From the NCBI GenBank assembly GCA_020466095.1, contig CM035806.1, forward strand, positions 110,046,139-110,110,138: a DNA stretch of 64,000 nucleotides. The letters are read 5' to 3'. The DNA is from Chlorops oryzae (Eukaryota; Arthropoda; Insecta; Diptera; Chloropidae). Below, piece by piece: positions 30,091 through 40,757 of this stretch. How positions within the stretch are numbered: position 1 is the first letter of the stretch; each line of letters opens with the position of its first letter. The notes under the pieces are model-generated. The model did not search any database and was not told the DNA's origin. It saw nothing but the letters and a program-made list of their open reading frames with translations. The position numbers were made by a program, and so were the translations under genes.

Positions 30091-30385
30091 TGTAGCGCTA
30101 ACTTCGTTGTTAGAAGGATCAGGATGTATGTAACAACTAGTGGAGGATCACCCTAGTAACTGTATCCACTCGGGTGAATAAATAGTCCAAGTTAGTTTCT
30201 TTTAAAATTAATTATTTATTTGAAGCAGGAACAAGAACTAATTATATATTTTTTGAGAGCTAGCGAAAGCTTATCATATCTTTTTTAAATTCCTAATAAA
30301 GAAAACTTTTCAATTAGAAAACTATGTTACTAGACTAACAAAAAAGATATGATTTATAAAAAGCAATGATTGCTCGGTCGCTACA
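30091..30385 (-). repeat. 3' LTR of the CsRn1-type element
   Basis: TGTAGCG...CGCTACA, 295 bp. The adjoining interior 30386-30402 is, on the minus strand, the purine-rich GGAAGGGGGAGTGA, a polypurine tract. Confidence 0.92.
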
Positions 30386-30840
30386 TCACTCCCCCTTCCG
30401 TTGAGTTCGAAAGTGCACCTTACGCGCCTTAATGGCATTCGAAGTTACGGCAGTTAAGTCCGTCACTTGTTCTTTCTCCCCATCATGAGTTAAGTCTTTA
30501 TCGCCTAAAATGAATGCTGCCTTTAAGCGATCTACCGTAATGTTCTTTGTTTTTCCATTGCAATCTATCGCGAAAAACTTGTCAAACCGTTTCAGAACTG
30601 GAAAGGGTCCTTCATATGGGGCTTGTAAAGGTTTACAAACCATCGAATTCCGAACGAATACATGCGTAGCAGAATATAGACTTTTTCAACAAACGTCCTT
30701 TGACCCAAATGATGGGCAGTTTGGGTTGGTCGTAGGCTACTCATATATTTTTTTAGTTTACTAACGAATTCGGTTTGGAGGGTGTCCCGATTTTCCATTT
30801 CTTCAGAACCCTAGAAGTATTAGAGGTAAAATTAACACTC
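30386..30840 (-). pseudogene. 3' end of pol in the CsRn1-type element, frameshifted and deleted
   Basis: Two minus-strand pieces in different frames correspond to the region after integrase. One (30798-30640) contains 'FVSKLKKYMSSLRPTQ'. The other (30643-30386) contains 'PYEGPFPVLKRFDKFF', a GPF module followed by a charged tail. Part of the segment between them and the integrase core is missing. Confidence 0.7.
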
Positions 30841-31888
30841 AGTTGTCGTTTTTATAACATTTAATTGCTGCTTTTAATGCTCGATGGAACCTTTCGATGA
30901 TACCGTTGGAAGCCGGGTGATAAGCGGTGGTGCGCAGGTGTTTAATACCCAGAAGTTTTGTTAATTCGTTAAAAAATTTACATTCAAATTGGCGAGCTTG
31001 GTCGGTAGTCACTCGTAGTGGTACTCCAAATCTTGATATCCACGTAGAGTAGAATGCAAATGCTACGTTCTCTGCTGAAATATCTTCCAATGGGCAAACT
31101 TCCACCCATCGTGAAAAACGGTCGACCATAGTCAGGCAATAGCGAAATCCTTTAGAGGGTGGCAATGGGCCGACAATGTCCATATTAACATGGTCGAAAC
31201 GCGCTGAAGAGTTTAAATACTGTTGAACTGGTGATTTGTTATGCCGGTGAATTTTACTTTTCTGACAAGTGATACAAGTTTTAGCCCAAAGAACACAGTC
31301 TTTCTTCATACCAGGCCACACGAATTTTTCAGCTACTAATTGAGACGTCTTCTTCCCATTTCCGTGACAAATATTGTGAATCAAATCGAAAGCGGTTTTG
31401 CGAAAAGTCTTCGTTAAAATTGGGCGAGCTGTACCAGTAGAAATGTCACAGAGAATCGATGCATTTGTATTTGGAAAAAGCAAAGACTTTATTTGTAGAC
31501 TGGAATCCGAATTCTGGAGTTCTTTTAGTTCTTCGTCTATCTGTTGATCACGTGACAAATTGTCGTAATCAATAGTTTTGCTGACATGAATAGCTTCAAT
31601 TCTGGATAGTGCATCTGCGACGATATTGTTTTTTCCGGCGATATGCCGGATATCGGTAGTAAATTGACCCAAAAAGTCTAAATGTCTGGCTTGTCTCGGG
31701 CTGGCCTTATTAAGATCTTGCTGGAATGCGAATTGGAGTGGCTTGTGGTCCGTGTAGATACAAAACTCTCTTCCTTCAATCATGTGGCAAAAATGCCTCA
31801 CACCCTTATAAGCTGCCAAAAGTTCCCTGACGTAGGTACTGTATTTTTTCTGAGCGGCCGTCAATCGTTCCGAATAAAACCCTAGCGG
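30839..31888 (-). pseudogene. pol: RNase H C-terminal part and integrase (CsRn1-type)
   Basis: In the same frame as the upstream pol but separated by a TAG at 31889-31891. Contains '[11 protein letters not shown]' (RNase H), an integrase HHCC finger ([18 protein letters not shown]), '[17 protein letters not shown]', '[10 protein letters not shown]' and '[17 protein letters not shown]'. It is cut short after that Glu motif by a stop at 30839. The expected D,D,E residues are visible. Confidence 0.85.
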
Positions 31889-33436
31889 CTATAGATTCTT
31901 AGTCGTTAGTTGTTGTAAGACAGCGCCTACGGCTACGTCTGATGCATCGACCATGAGGACCAAAGGAGCGTTGGGTTTCGGAAAGGCGAGGTATGTCGCG
32001 TCGCGAAGCTGATCCTTACAATTTTGAAAAGCCATCTTGACTTCTTCAGTCCATTTGATCACGGTCTTATCATTTTTTTTGTTGCCGGGCATAAGTTGAT
32101 ATAACGTGGCCTGTTGAGTTGCTGCTTTCGGAAGGAATCTGCGGTAAAAATTCAGCATATCTAAAAAACGTTTGAGGTCGCAAACGCGCTGTGGTAGTTC
32201 ATATCGGGACAATGCATCCATTTTGTCCGGTGTAGGTTTTATACCGTTCCTATCTACAGTGAATCCAAGAAAGATAACTTTCTTATTTGCGAAATTACAT
32301 TTTTCGAGGTTAATCTTCATCTCAAATTGTTGAAGTCTTCTGAAAACGCTTTTCACATGTTGTTTGTGCTCTTCCATATTTCGCGAAGCTATCAAAATAT
32401 CGTCTAGATAAGTAAAGGCGAAGTCGAAATCGCGCAAAATGTGGTCCATGAAACGCTGAAAGGTTTGGCCTGCATTCCGTAAGCCGAAAGTCATCTGTGT
32501 GAACTCGAATAACCCAAACGGTGTCGTTATGGCCATTTTGGGCACGTCAGCTGGTGATATGGGTATCTGATGATACGCTTTGCGAAGGTCGATTGTTGAA
32601 AAAATTTCTCGTCCTTCTAGCCAGTGTGTGAAATCATGGATATGAGGGATGGGATATCGGTCTGGTTCGGTTATCGCATTTAACCTCCTATAGTCGCCAC
32701 ATGGTCTCCACTCTCCGTTCTTCTTCTTCACCATGTGCAATGGACTGGCCCAAGGACTGTTAGATGGTCTACAGATTCCAGCATCCAGGAGCGACTGTAT
32801 CTCTACTTTAGCAATTTTGAACATCTCAGGGGAAAGTCTACGAAATTTTGCAAATACTGGTGGTCCATTTGTGATTATGTGGTGTACAACGTCGTGAGTA
32901 GAAACCTTAGTAATCGGTAGATCACGGGTGATTTCAGGGAATTCCATTATCATGGAGTGGAATTCGTCGTTGGCATTTACTGCTGATAAGCCCAGAATTG
33001 GATGATCGATTGTGGACATCAGACAGTTAACTGAAATATTCGTGGTACCATCTCGCAACTTTCGTTGTCGCATATTTATAAATAAATTGTGATGCCCGAG
33101 AAAGTCGGCTCCTAGGATGGGCTGTCTTACTTCTGCGATTATGAAGTTCCACGGAAACGGACGACGTAGGCCTAGATTTAAGGTAAGCCTTTTTTCTCCG
33201 AATGTCTTGATTGAAGAGCGATTTGCAGCGAATAGATATTTATGTTGGTCTGGAAAATGTTTCTGTCGATGGTTCGGTGGTATTACGCTGACGTCGGCTC
33301 CAGTATGTACTAAAAACTGTAGTCCCGAATTTGTATCAGTCAGTGTTAGGCGGCGATGTGTCTGCGGTTGTCTGTCACGCATTGCCGCTGGTGACAGACA
33401 GTCTAGTTTAACCCTTTTTTGCAGGACTCTTTGCAT
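31889..33436 (-). pseudogene. pol: protease and reverse transcriptase (CsRn1-type)
   Basis: Begins in the -1 frame overlapping the end of gag. The protease motif reads [14 protein letters not shown], so the catalytic Asp of DTGA is His (a single GAT-to-CAT change). RT motifs are intact: '[15 protein letters not shown]', '[15 protein letters not shown]' and [11 protein letters not shown]. It ends at a TAG where CAG would fit, just before RNase H. The His substitution should abolish protease activity. Confidence 0.88.
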
Positions 33437-34254
33437 TTGGTTGCATGTTCACCAAACTTACGATAATACCAACAAAGAGCTTTGGCGTCATGGTCCTCAA
33501 CGTTCCGACTACGACTGCGGTTTCGTGATTTGGAACGGCTGCGAGAGCGTTGAAACTGATTTTTTAAACTAGATATTTCTTTTGTGAGCTGCGCAATTTG
33601 TTGTTGCAACGATATTTCGGTTGTTGTGGCAGCCGAAGATGAGCGAACTTCCTGGATGGCATAGTTGTCGTTGACTTCGGCAATTTTGTCAGCCATAGTA
33701 GCGATTCGGTCGAGAGGTTCACTACTGACTGAGACGATAGCTCTCATATCCGATGCTAAGCGTGTCATCCACATGGACTTCAATAGTGCGTCCTCTATTT
33801 GCGTACCAGCCAAATTTCTCATCTCGCGTAAAAGCTGGGAGGGACGCAAGTCTCCCAGGTCTATTTCCTGAAGCAATTTATTCAGCCTTTTTTGCTCCGA
33901 AACAGAAAATTCATCTAAAATGCGTCTCTTCAAGGATGTGTACGGGTTCTCCGCAGGCATGTTTAACACCAAATCGCTCACTTGAGAAAGGATCGCTCCA
34001 TCGATCGATGCCACAACCGTATGAAATTTAGTAGATTCCGCTGTGATACCCGCGGTAATGAACTGTGATTCCACCTGTGCAAACCATAATTCTGGTCTGG
34101 CCTTCCAAAAGGGGGGTAATCTGACGGAAATGCGAGCCAATTCTCCGCTCCGGCGGTCACCGCTCCCTGCCGATTGCGATGTGTGAGTTGTTGGGATAGG
34201 TCCTGAAGTTATTTGCGAAGGACGCGATTCGTCGTCAGAGTTGACTATCGGCAT
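33403..34254 (-). CDS. gag: Gag of the CsRn1-type element
   Basis: An open 283-residue frame. It contains the CsRn1/insect gypsy Gag pattern '[20 protein letters not shown]' and '[18 protein letters not shown]', an Arg/Ser-rich stretch, then [18 protein letters not shown]. This is a Cys-His box of CHCC order in which the expected His (CWYH) is Tyr. The frame is intact although the zinc box is probably impaired. Confidence 0.88.
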   Translation of the reverse strand: MPIVNSDDESRPSQITSGPIPTTHTSQSAGSGDRRSGELARISVRLPPFWKARPELWFAQVESQFITAGITAESTKFHTVVASIDGAILSQVSDLVLNMPAENPYTSLKRRILDEFSVSEQKRLNKLLQEIDLGDLRPSQLLREMRNLAGTQIEDALLKSMWMTRLASDMRAIVSVSSEPLDRIATMADKIAEVNDNYAIQEVRSSSAATTTEISLQQQIAQLTKEISSLKNQFQRSRSRSKSRNRSRSRNVEDHDAKALCWYYRKFGEHATKCKESCKKGLN

Positions 34255-34257
34255 CTT

Positions 34258-34279
34258 TCAAATCACGTCGGGGTCACCA
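34258..34279 (-). promoter_or_regulatory. primer-binding site, tRNA-Trp type
   Basis: Plus-strand 'caaatcacgtcggggtcacc' plus A equals the 3' end of insect tRNA-Trp including CCA, so on the minus strand it is the complementary primer site. It lies one base inside the 5' LTR. Confidence 0.88.
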
Positions 34280-34280
34280 A

Positions 34281-34575
34281 TGTAGCGCTAACTTCGTTGT
34301 AAGAAGGATCAGGACGTATGTAACAACTAGTGGAGGATCACCCTAGTAACTGTATCCACTCGGGTGAATAAATAGTCCAAGTTAGTTTCTTTTAAAATTA
34401 ATTATTTATTTGAAGCAGGAACAAGAACTAATTATATATTTTTTGAGAGCTAGCGAAAGCTTATCATATCTTTTTTAAATTCCTAATTAAGAAAACTTTT
34501 CAATTCGAAAACTATGTTACTAGACTAACAAAAAAGATATGATTTATAAAAAGCAATGGTTGCTCGGTCGCTACA
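34281..34575 (-). repeat. 5' LTR of the CsRn1-type element
   Basis: 295 bp, about five substitutions relative to 30091-30385, followed by the second CATT (34576-34579). Confidence 0.92.
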
Positions 34576-35459
34576 CATTCATTGGGATTTTGTTGGCTTC
34601 TGGTCTCAGCCATAATACTATGCGAGACTCCAGTATATTGCGGCGTTCTGACTCGCTGCCCATATTCCGTGCGGCTTTGTCGCAACAACGCTTCATTACT
34701 CTGTCCAAATATATTCGTTTCGATAAAAGTCGTACGCGGGCATTCCGACAGCAAACAGATAAAACAGCTCCTATCCGGGACCTTTGGAATTTTCTCAATG
34801 AAAATCTGCAAAATTATTATGAACCTTATGAAAAAATCACCATCGATGAGCAGTTGTTTCCCTATCGTGTGCGCACAAAGTTCACCCAATATATCACATC
34901 AAAACCTGCAAGGTATGGGATCAAAGTTTGGTGGGCATGCGATGCTAAGACTAAATTTCCATTGAAAGGAAAACTATACACTGGAAAGGAAGCGGACGAT
35001 CGGGAGATAAATCAAGGTGAAAACGTTTTAATGTATTTGGCAAATCGTTACGCAAACAGCGGCAGGACAATTATTTCTGATAATTTTTTCACCTCGTTGA
35101 ACGGCGCTAAACGACTGGCTGCTATGGGACTGGCATTTGTTGGCACCATTCGAGCAACAAAATATGTCTTCCTAAGGAAGTTATGAAGAGCACCAGTCGA
35201 TCAAGTCTTTCAAGTGTGTTTGGCTTTCATGAAAATCTTGTTGCACTTTGCAGCTACGTGCCCAAAAAAAATAAGGCAGTCAATTTAATTTCATTAAATT
35301 AATAATTAAAGCCTTACTGGTTACTGCAATATATTTCAGTAATCAGTAAAGCCTTACTGGTTACTGCAAAATATTTCAGTAATCAGTAAAGCCTTACTGT
35401 TTACTGCAAAATATTTCAGTAATCAGTAAATTTTACTGGTTACTAGTTACTGCAACATA

Positions 35460-36749
35460 TTAGGTGTAGTAAAAAGAAATCCATTATTTTTCCAATAGAT
35501 GGCGTTATTTATCTGCATCTCGCGTTGTATAAGTCCGATCGTGTTCCGCTAGGGGGCATTAAAAAGATGACAGTTCCTACTAACAAAAGCTTTTTTGACA
35601 CTTTTTTGATTGATTGATTCAGTTTTGTTTGAGAGCTTGTCAAAGATGGACATCAGCAAAGAGAAAATTCGCTACATTTTACAGTTTTTCTTCGATAAGG
35701 GAGAAAACGCAAGCCAGGCGGCTGAAAATGTGAATAGCGTTTGTGGACCTGATACTGTAACAGCCAATCATGCGCAATTTTGGTTTCGTCGATTCCGTTC
35801 CGGTAACTTCGCTGTCAAGGATGCACCACGCACTGGAAGGCCAATTGTCGAAAATGTCGATAAAATCATGGAAATTATCGAGTCCGACCGTCATGTTAGC
35901 ACTGTTTCGATTGCAAAAGAGCTAAAGATTGCACAAAAAACCGTTTGGAACCATTTGAATAAGGCTGGATACACAAAGAAGCTCGATGTATGGGAGCCAC
36001 ACGAGTTAACGCAAAAAAAACCTCATAGACCGAATTTCCATCTGCGAATCGCTGCTGAACCGCAACAAAATCGACCCATTTCTGAAGCGGTTGGTGACTG
36101 GTGATGAAAAGTGGGTCACTTACGACAACGTCAAGCGAAAACGGTCGTGGTCGAAACACGGTGAACCGGCGGAAACGGTGGCCAAGCCAGGATTGACGGC
36201 CAGGAAGGTTTTGCTGTGTGTTTGGTGGGATTGGCAGGGAATTATCTACTATGAGCTGCTCCCATACGGCAAAACTCTTAACTCGGAACTCTACTGTCAA
36301 CAATTGGACCGTCTGAAGGAAGCAATCGCCCATAAGCGGCCAGCTTTGGCCAATAGGAGAGGAATTGTGTTCCATCAGGACAACGCCAGGCCACACACAT
36401 CGATAGTGACTCGCTAGAAGCTCCGGGAGTTTGGTTGGGAGGTTCTTCTGCATCCACCTTATAGTCCGGACCTGGCACCAAGTGATTACCATCTGTTCCT
36501 GTCCATGGCGAACAATTTTGCTGGTGAAACATTCGCTTCAAGAGAGGCTTCTGAAATTCGACTGTCTCAATTTTTTGCTGATAGGAACGCGGGCTTCTAT
36601 GAGAGAGGCATAATGAAATTACCTTTAAAATGGCAACAAGCTATCGAACAAAACGGCGCATATTTGACCTAAATGGGGTCATTCTAACTATCTTAAATAA
36701 AGCCCTCAATTTAATGCAAAAATAATGGATTTCCTTTTACTACACCTAA
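35460..36749 (+). mobile_element. mariner element, family M, copy M2
   Basis: Starts TTAGGTGTAG and ends CTACACCTAA, 1290 bp, flanked by TA at 35458-35459 and 36750-36751. Inserted inside a minisatellite unit. Confidence 0.95.
35646..36672 (+). pseudogene. mariner (M family) transposase, frameshift plus stop
   Basis: The frame from MDISKEK breaks at about 36013-36020, where an A-run has eight A instead of the seven in M1 and M3. It resumes in the next frame (VTGDEKW, FHQDNARPH), then meets TAG at 36415-36417 where the other copies have CAG. It continues with YSPDLAPSDYH to the natural stop. Confidence 0.92.
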
Positions 36750-37103
36750 TATTTCAGTAATCAGTAAATTATAGTGCAAAATCATGCAAAAAGTGGATAT
36801 TTTTAGTGTAAGCTAGTGTAACCGGTCATTAATTGCTGTTGTGTCCCGGTTGACAATATATTAAAAATAACAAAATGCACTAAACACTTTATTAAACATG
36901 CAAAACATAAGTATAGCCAAAGACCTTATAACTAACAAGATGCGTAACGACGAACAAAAAAATGTCCACAGGAGCCAGAGAAATCTAAAAGCAAGAGATT
37001 TTCGATTTCGTTAGTCATTGGCTTTTGTGAGAGCGTAATGCGTTGCTTACTCAATTCATATGCTCGTTTTGACGACGTGTTTTGACACGAGGTCCAACCG
37101 AAG

Positions 37104-37353
37104 CAGTGCCGTAGCAACCATAGGGGAAAGAGGGGGATTTCCCCCCCCCCCCCCGCATTTTTGCTTTTGCCCATGAAAAAAATTAGAAAAGGAGAATAAA
37201 TAAATGACAATCGAAAAAACGTGCATTGAAAGCGTGTATGTAATGTGGTTTTAATTAAAATAGACGTTAAAATTAAAAAAATAATTTTGCCTCCCCACGC
37301 AAATTAAAAAACTAATTTTCGCCTCCACGCAAAGCGGAATTGCTACGGCACTG
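37104..37353. mobile_element. hAT-type MITE, CAGTGCCGTAGCAA termini
   Basis: Inverted termini CAGTGCCGTAGCAA, 250 bp, perfect 8-bp duplication AACCGAAG (37096-37103 and 37354-37361). Contains a run of about 15 C near 37140-37154. Confidence 0.92.
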
Positions 37354-37453
37354 AACCGAAGTGTTTTTTGAGATTTTTCGTGCATACGAGTACATGCATT
37401 CATACAAATGAACTGAGAAAACATACAAACTATAGGCGCAGAGTGTTTAGCTT

Positions 37454-37832
37454 CCCTGCAGGAATTCTGTCGCCATATGGCCCCATGTCTATATTGATGT
37501 CAATATAGACAAGAGAACTAGTGACAACGTCAACAATATTTACAGGCGGTGTCATTAGAGAAACTGTCCTGTTAAGAGATATAGTTCATCTCTATTGACC
37601 ATGTCAACAACGTGTCTCCTTATAAAGCCAAATATTACTCCTTTTGTCTACATAATACTACCGACGTCACTAGTTCGTCAATAGTTTTTCGGTCTACTGT
37701 CGACATTTAATGACAACGCAATGTTAAATGTTAATAACGCAAAGCATTGCGATGGGTATAGCTGGTCAGTAGTACTGTCGACGCGGTCATTAGTGAAAGA
37801 GTATAGATTCACTATTGACATTTCCTGCAGGG
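37454..37832. mobile_element. MITE with CCCTGCAGGAA termini
   Basis: CCCTGCAGGAA at 37454 and its near-complement (TTTCCTGCAGGG) ending at 37832 bound 379 bp rich in short palindromes (tctatattgatgtcaatataga, gacaacgtcaac, actagtgac). It shares terminal and internal words (ctagtgac, ggtcactagt) with the larger element at 38685-39407. No secure target duplication. Confidence 0.7.
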
Positions 37833-38295
37833 TTGCTTGAATGGGAATGAATGTGTGTATGTATGCACATATATATTCACTCACATAGTTACGCTACTAC
37901 ATCTTTCATCGACTATTATTTCACACAGTGCTCACGCTACCATTCGGTTACTGAGCTCACAGCCGACTAAAATCGGCGTAAAATACGAATGTCACAGAAG
38001 CCACTTGATTTCGTTTCGCTCTCAAAAATATGCCTTGGCTGTGGCTTTTTAATAGAGCCACCTCGAAAATTCTTATGGATTTTCAAATGTATGGTCGTTA
38101 CGCATCTTGTTAGTTATAAGGTCTTTGGTATAGCAAATAGTAACGCAAATTCATACACAGGCACGGCAGAACAGAGTTTTTCCGAGTGGGTAGTTGATCG
38201 AGAGTGTTTTTTTCTGTGGCACAGTGGTATACAAAGTTCCAACAAAATCAAAATTTACACGAATTCGTTCCAAAATCAAGAAGAATAAAAGATAA

Positions 38296-38434
38296 TATGG
38301 GTATTCATTCAGACCTCGAACTTAGTGAACTTTGAGAACTTTTTAACGAGCTGTCAAAGCTTCCATGTATTTTGACAGTTAACGCAAAGAAGTTCTCAGA
38401 GTTCACTCCTTCGAGGGTTCGAATGAATTCCCAT
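38296..38434. mobile_element. small hairpin MITE
   Basis: ATGGGTATTCATTC at 38296 and GAATGAATTCCCAT ending at 38434 are inverted. The pairing continues inward through CCTCGAA, GTGAACT and GAGAACTT, giving an almost complete 139-bp hairpin. Non-coding. Confidence 0.75.
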
Positions 38435-38818
38435 AATAAAATTTTTATTTGATATTACACATTCAAAAACCAAAATTTACACTTAATTTAAAAAAATTAA
38501 AATTTTAAATTAAAATCTTCTAAAAGTCGGTGAGTATAGCAACTCTCTATAATTGATTAAGTCAGATTGTCTTACTTTGCCTTTTCGGAAAAAATAATAA
38601 ATCTGAATAAAAAAAAGCGAAAAAAAACCAAATATGATTATATATACGTATGTTTGGCGCGAAATTTCCTTAGAAAATAACCGACCCTGCAGTAAATGCG
38701 GGGCAAATTGACCCCTGCGTCACTGTCACTGTCATTCTATAGACATGGTCAACGAGGAGGTCTACAGTTCAATTTTCTTGAGCATTCATAAAATGAATTT
38801 GCTGCACGAGAATCAGAA

Positions 38819-38890
38819 GGCTCCGTAGCGTAATGGTTAGCATGTCCGATCATCAATCCGAAGGCCTGTGTTCGAATCCCAGGGCAGGCG
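38819..38890 (+). other. tRNA-like sequence with pol III A and B boxes
   Basis: TAGCGTAATGG fits the A box and TGTTCGAATCC the B box, about 40 nt apart as in a tRNA gene. The acceptor stem (GGCTCCG at the 5' end) has no proper 3' partner and the anticodon stem does not pair, so it is not a functional tRNA. It is a tRNA-derived promoter module. Confidence 0.5.
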
Positions 38891-39118
38891 AGAAAAAGTG
38901 GAAAATTGTAAAATTTGGAGGATTATTCTTATGGGTGAAAAGAGAGAAAGAAAAGTTTCCATTCTGAATTCTCGTGAATGCTTTCACAGTTCGTGCAAAA
39001 ATTTTCATGAATTATATTTTCAATAACTTAATTTTTCAAATTTTTTCGCAAAAAAAATTTTTTTTTTAAGCCTGTTAGATACCTATAATATTATCCATTT
39101 AAAAATAAAAATGAAATT

Positions 39119-39205
39119 GGCACCCGCCCGAGCGAGATTCGAGCACGGGTCTCCAGGTCGCTAGGCCAGACTCTTCACACTGAGCCATCCGAGCCCTGTG
39201 CGCGG
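39119..39205 (-). other. second tRNA-like sequence with A and B boxes
   Basis: On the minus strand GGCTCGGATGGCTCAGTG provides an A-box-like region and 'CGTGCTCGAATC' a B box, with a recognisable D-arm (GCTC/GAGT). The acceptor ends pair poorly. It converges with the module at 38819. Confidence 0.45.
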
Positions 39206-39631
39206 CGCTTTCCATTTACGTACTATAGCTAATGAGCTGCCTCTAAAGCATCACCAGTTCAATCGTCAACTGGTGTCCGCTCGAACATATGCTCATACAA
39301 AGTGTCCATAGGAGAATACATTGGCACGGGTACAGTTGGTCACTAGTGACGGTGACGGGGGAACTTGTGACAGATTGAATCAGTCACTAGTGATAATTAC
39401 TGCAGGGTACATACGTAAGCATAGCTTTTTATTGGTAATTTTGTCTATGCTGGCGTTTGTATGTTTTCGTCACAACTCGCAACAGCTACCAATTAATCTT
39501 TCGTACGAGTTGCACTGATTGTACTATAAATCGTTCCGTTAATGGACTTGAAGTTCAAGTACCTAGCTGGTGGACGGCTTGTTTGACGAAGTTTAAAGTG
39601 ATTTGATTTTTTCGCTTATAGTACCTATGGC

Positions 39632-40328
39632 TAGGGTGACCAAACGTCCTTTTTTAAAAGGACATGTCCTTTTTTTGGCGATTTGGGGAAGTAATTAATC
39701 GGCCTTTGTTTGTCCTTTATTTTATTCATTTTTCTGGTGATATTAATAAACCCCGTTCCAGTGTTTATAACTTATTACTAATAAGTACATACTAGGGTGT
39801 CCGAAATTTTTTTTTTTTTTTGGAAATATTAAAATGTCTACGCGGAATTCGAAAGATAATTGTCTAAAAATATTTTGAGCATTTTTTCAGATTTTTTGAA
39901 GGACGTTTAGAGGTCGCGCAAATGAATTTTATGGGGAAACCTCCACTTTTGAGGGAAGCATTGTAATTTATACCTCAAATCGATGCCTAAGTGTAAAATT
40001 TTATTGTGAAATGTAATCAGGTCCAAAGATAATGAATTGAGCTTTATTTTCGGTCGTACAGAAGGGGCCTTAAAATCGTTTTTCAGGATTGAAATGAAGT
40101 TTTTTTGAAAAACCAAAAAAAAAAAAATAAAACTCGTTTTAAATGTAAAATATGAGTATGCAGATTTAAAGTCCAATCAATTCTTAGCAAATAAAAAACA
40201 ATGTTCATTTACCTTTTATTTTGCCGAAGCTATGCTAATTTTAAATTTGTGCTCACCTGTGTGTGCGCGATTTTTGGTTTTCGATTTATGGTGTCCTTTA
40301 TTTAACCGAAGGCAATTTGGTCACCCTA
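39632..40328. mobile_element. hAT-type MITE, TAGGGTGACCAAA termini
   Basis: Inverted termini TAGGGTGACCAAA, 697 bp, flanked by cctatggc (39624-39631) and cctatgac (40329-40336), a 7/8 match. AT-rich interior with an A-run and T-run; no supported coding sequence. Confidence 0.85.
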
Positions 40329-40336
40329 CCTATGAC

Positions 40337-40754
40337 AGATTGCTACGTTAGGGGAGGAGTTAGGTAGTTTTTTTTTTACCTTTCTCCTATTTCTTGAATC
40401 CACAATGTGAGGGCGCTGTTTGAAAGTTAGTGGCGAGGCATACTATCTACAATACATTCGCAATCGTACAATAGATTGTATAGTTAATTGACAGCATAAA
40501 AATTTCGTGATATTCCTACAGAGTGAAATATTTACTTGAAAAATCTCGAGTGGGTAAAATACCCACTCGGAAAATTTCGAGTGGGTACAACTACCCCAAG
40601 TAAACGGCGTTCTGCCGTGCCTGTTCATACATACCTACGGTAAGAAATAGGTGAAAAGAAATCAAAGCAAACATCAAAACGCAAATAAGATGCATCTCAT
40701 ATCTATAAGACATTTCAATATTTTAGAGTTATGTTAAAGAGGTAAATAGAAAAA
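40337..40754. other. spacer with 'gagtgggta' dyads
   Basis: Contains three copies of the 'gagtgggta / taccc actc' word at about 40546-40592 and the sequence 'ttctgccgtgcctg' that is inverted relative to 38160-38175. No gene. Confidence 0.4.
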
Positions 40755-40757
40755 TAA

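Larger units (their letters stand above)
30091..34575 (-). mobile_element. CsRn1-type Ty3/gypsy retrotransposon (4485 bp)
   Basis: LTRs of 295 bp (30091-30385 and 34281-34575; about five differences by eye) start TGTAGCG and end CGCTACA. They are flanked by CATT at 30087-30090 and 34576-34579. Genes run on the minus strand: gag, then pol, no env. The primer-binding site fits tRNA-Trp and the Gag zinc box is of the CHCC type, both hallmarks of the CsRn1 clade. Inserted in piggyBac element 2. Confidence 0.93.
29518..35285 (+). pseudogene. piggyBac transposase (element 2), split and frameshifted
   Basis: The N-terminal region is acidic (residues about 40-110, typical of piggyBac). A 1-bp frameshift near 29860 follows, then the frame resumes to 'SSELDAF' where the retrotransposon is inserted. 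The second part (34576-35186) carries the catalytic-domain segment 'YEPYEKITIDEQLFPYRVRT', 'ARYGIKVWWACDAKTKFP' and the Asp-containing IISDNFFTSL. A second frameshift near 35170 is followed by 'GFHENLVALCSYVPKK'. The C-terminal cysteine-rich domain is missing. It is clearly distinct from piggyBac element 1. Confidence 0.85.
29196..35290 (+). mobile_element. piggyBac-family element 2 (right end lost)
   Basis: TTAA (29192-29195) is followed by CCCTCGAACTGGCAC, a plausible piggyBac left terminus. The transposase runs rightward, is split by a CsRn1-type retrotransposon, and stops being recognisable at about 35285 where a minisatellite begins. Without the retrotransposon about 1.6 kb remain. Confidence 0.75.
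35309..36776. repeat. 40-bp hairpin minisatellite array 1, split by mariner M2
   Basis: About four units lie left of M2 (35309-35458) and part of one to the right (36752-36776). Each unit pairs TTACTG-GTTACTG with CAGTAATCAGTAA around CAAAATATTT, so each is a small hairpin. Orientation is opposite to array 2 (44222-44640). Confidence 0.85.
36912..38132. mobile_element. composite element with about 40-bp inverted termini
   Basis: TATAGCCAAAGACCTTATAA at 36912 and its near-complement ending at 38132 form arms of about 40 bp (one indel), followed inward by less conserved inverted words. Two other elements are nested inside (37104-37353 and 37454-37832). No transposase. The superfamily is not assigned. 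Confidence 0.6.
38685..39407. mobile_element. CCCTGCAG-terminus element containing two inverted tRNA-like modules
   Basis: CCCTGCAGTAAAT at 38685 and ATTACTGCAGGG ending at 39407 are inverted termini around 723 bp. Inside are a plus-strand tRNA-like sequence (38819-38890) and a different minus-strand one (39119-39205), facing each other. The right end (ggcacgggtacagttggtca, about 39331) recurs alone at 55652-55706. Confidence 0.65.

Noticed and set aside
38819..38890. A functional tRNA gene
   Set aside because: The A and B boxes fit, but the acceptor and anticodon stems do not pair; kept only as a tRNA-like module.
39907..40176. Minus-strand ORF inside the hAT MITE
   Set aside because: AT-rich low-complexity translation within a non-autonomous element; no recognisable domain.
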